Below are positions 63,973 through 64,000 of a DNA stretch of 64,000 nucleotides, one piece after another. Both the position numbers and the translations under genes were made by a program. The notes beneath the pieces were generated by a model, which saw nothing but the letters and a program-made list of their open reading frames with translations, ran no database searches and was not told the origin of the DNA. The DNA comes from Escallonia rubra (taxonomy: Eukaryota > Streptophyta > Magnoliopsida > Escalloniales > Escalloniaceae): NCBI GenBank assembly GCA_033065855.1, contig JAVXUO010000576.1:29421-93420 (forward strand), written 5' to 3'. The stretch's first letter is position 1, and each line of letters starts with the position of its first letter.

Positions 63973-64000
63973 GAACAGTAAATATGAACAGTGTTTTGTG
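63973..64000 (+). repeat. array unit 21, cut by the window edge
   Basis: The first 28 bp match a type C head (AACAGTGTTTTGTG), so the array continues beyond the window. Confidence 0.85.

Larger units (their letters stand above)
22382..64000 (+). repeat. satellite array of LTR-PBS-leader units (about 2.07 kb x 20)
   Basis: Head-to-tail repeats in direct orientation. Each unit is the LTR from its position 418 to its end, then the PBS, then about 130 bp of leader, returning to U3 at GAACAGTAAATATG. There are twenty complete units of 2060-2127 bp, most often 2072 or 2085, and a partial twenty-first at the window edge. Units 2-20 are almost identical by eye, differing mainly in short GAACAGT, GTCGAC and GA-tract indels; unit 1 is the most divergent. 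There is no gag, pol, polypurine tract or second LTR. Satellites from LTRs or UTRs of retrotransposons are known in plants (for example Sobo in potato); whether this family is described cannot be told here. Confidence 0.95.

Noticed and set aside
22382..64000. CRISPR array or rDNA intergenic spacer as explanation of the regular repeat
   Set aside because: Units of about 2 kb with LTR ends and a PBS are neither short repeat-spacer pairs nor linked to any rRNA gene.
22382..64000. Nested or tandem complete retrotransposons
   Set aside because: No gag, pol, polypurine tract or second LTR edge occurs between consecutive PBS copies; leader runs straight into U3.

Overview
The window is nuclear DNA of a flowering plant, most likely a eudicot. 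It is AT-rich, has no operons or prokaryotic signals, and is made almost entirely of plant transposable elements (Tat-lineage Ty3/gypsy, Ty1/copia, hAT, a possible Helitron). No intact host gene, rRNA or tRNA gene was found, and the species cannot be named from what is visible.

Layout. 1-497 holds nothing recognisable. 498-12483 is a candidate non-autonomous Helitron split by a Tat-lineage Ty3/gypsy retrotransposon (1542-11300). That element has 400/412 bp LTRs, PBS, PPT and decayed gag, protease, RT, RNase H, second RNase H and integrase. It also has an antisense, intron-containing gene of the 'putative gypsy type transposon' family downstream of integrase, with its own TATA box, and a hairpin-rich minisatellite before the 3' LTR. 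13019-18471 is a Ty1/copia-type element with long LTRs and PBS/PPT whose only coding remnant is gag: a TR-GAG-like non-autonomous element. 19532-20863 is a 3'-truncated hAT transposase. 20864-21964 is unassigned.

From 21965 to the end (over 42 kb) lies the most striking feature. A single 2,367-bp LTR (21965-24331, TGTAATACCCCG...CGGGGCGTTACA) is followed by a primer-binding site matching initiator tRNA-Met and about 130 bp of leader. The sequence then jumps back into the LTR's own U3 region and repeats. The unit of about 2.07 kb (LTR minus its first 417 bp, plus PBS and leader) occurs 20 times head to tail and continues past the window edge. No gag, pol or 3' LTR is seen. This is a satellite born from the 5' end of an LTR retrotransposon. 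The junction lies in short GAACAGT repeats found in both U3 and leader, which suggests unequal recombination or slippage between them, or circle-based amplification, as the origin. Length variants sit in spatial blocks and, at the right, alternate as dimers, as expected for ongoing homogenisation. Each unit keeps a TATA box, a GA-rich leader, a well-placed ATG with an 8-residue mini-ORF, consensus-like GT/AG splice sites, a trio of hairpins and the PBS. The array is therefore also some twenty tandem potential promoters pointing the same way.

All protein-coding remnants belong to mobile elements and are broken by stops or frameshifts. The repeated 63-88-residue ORFs in the array are by-products of the repeat, not genes.
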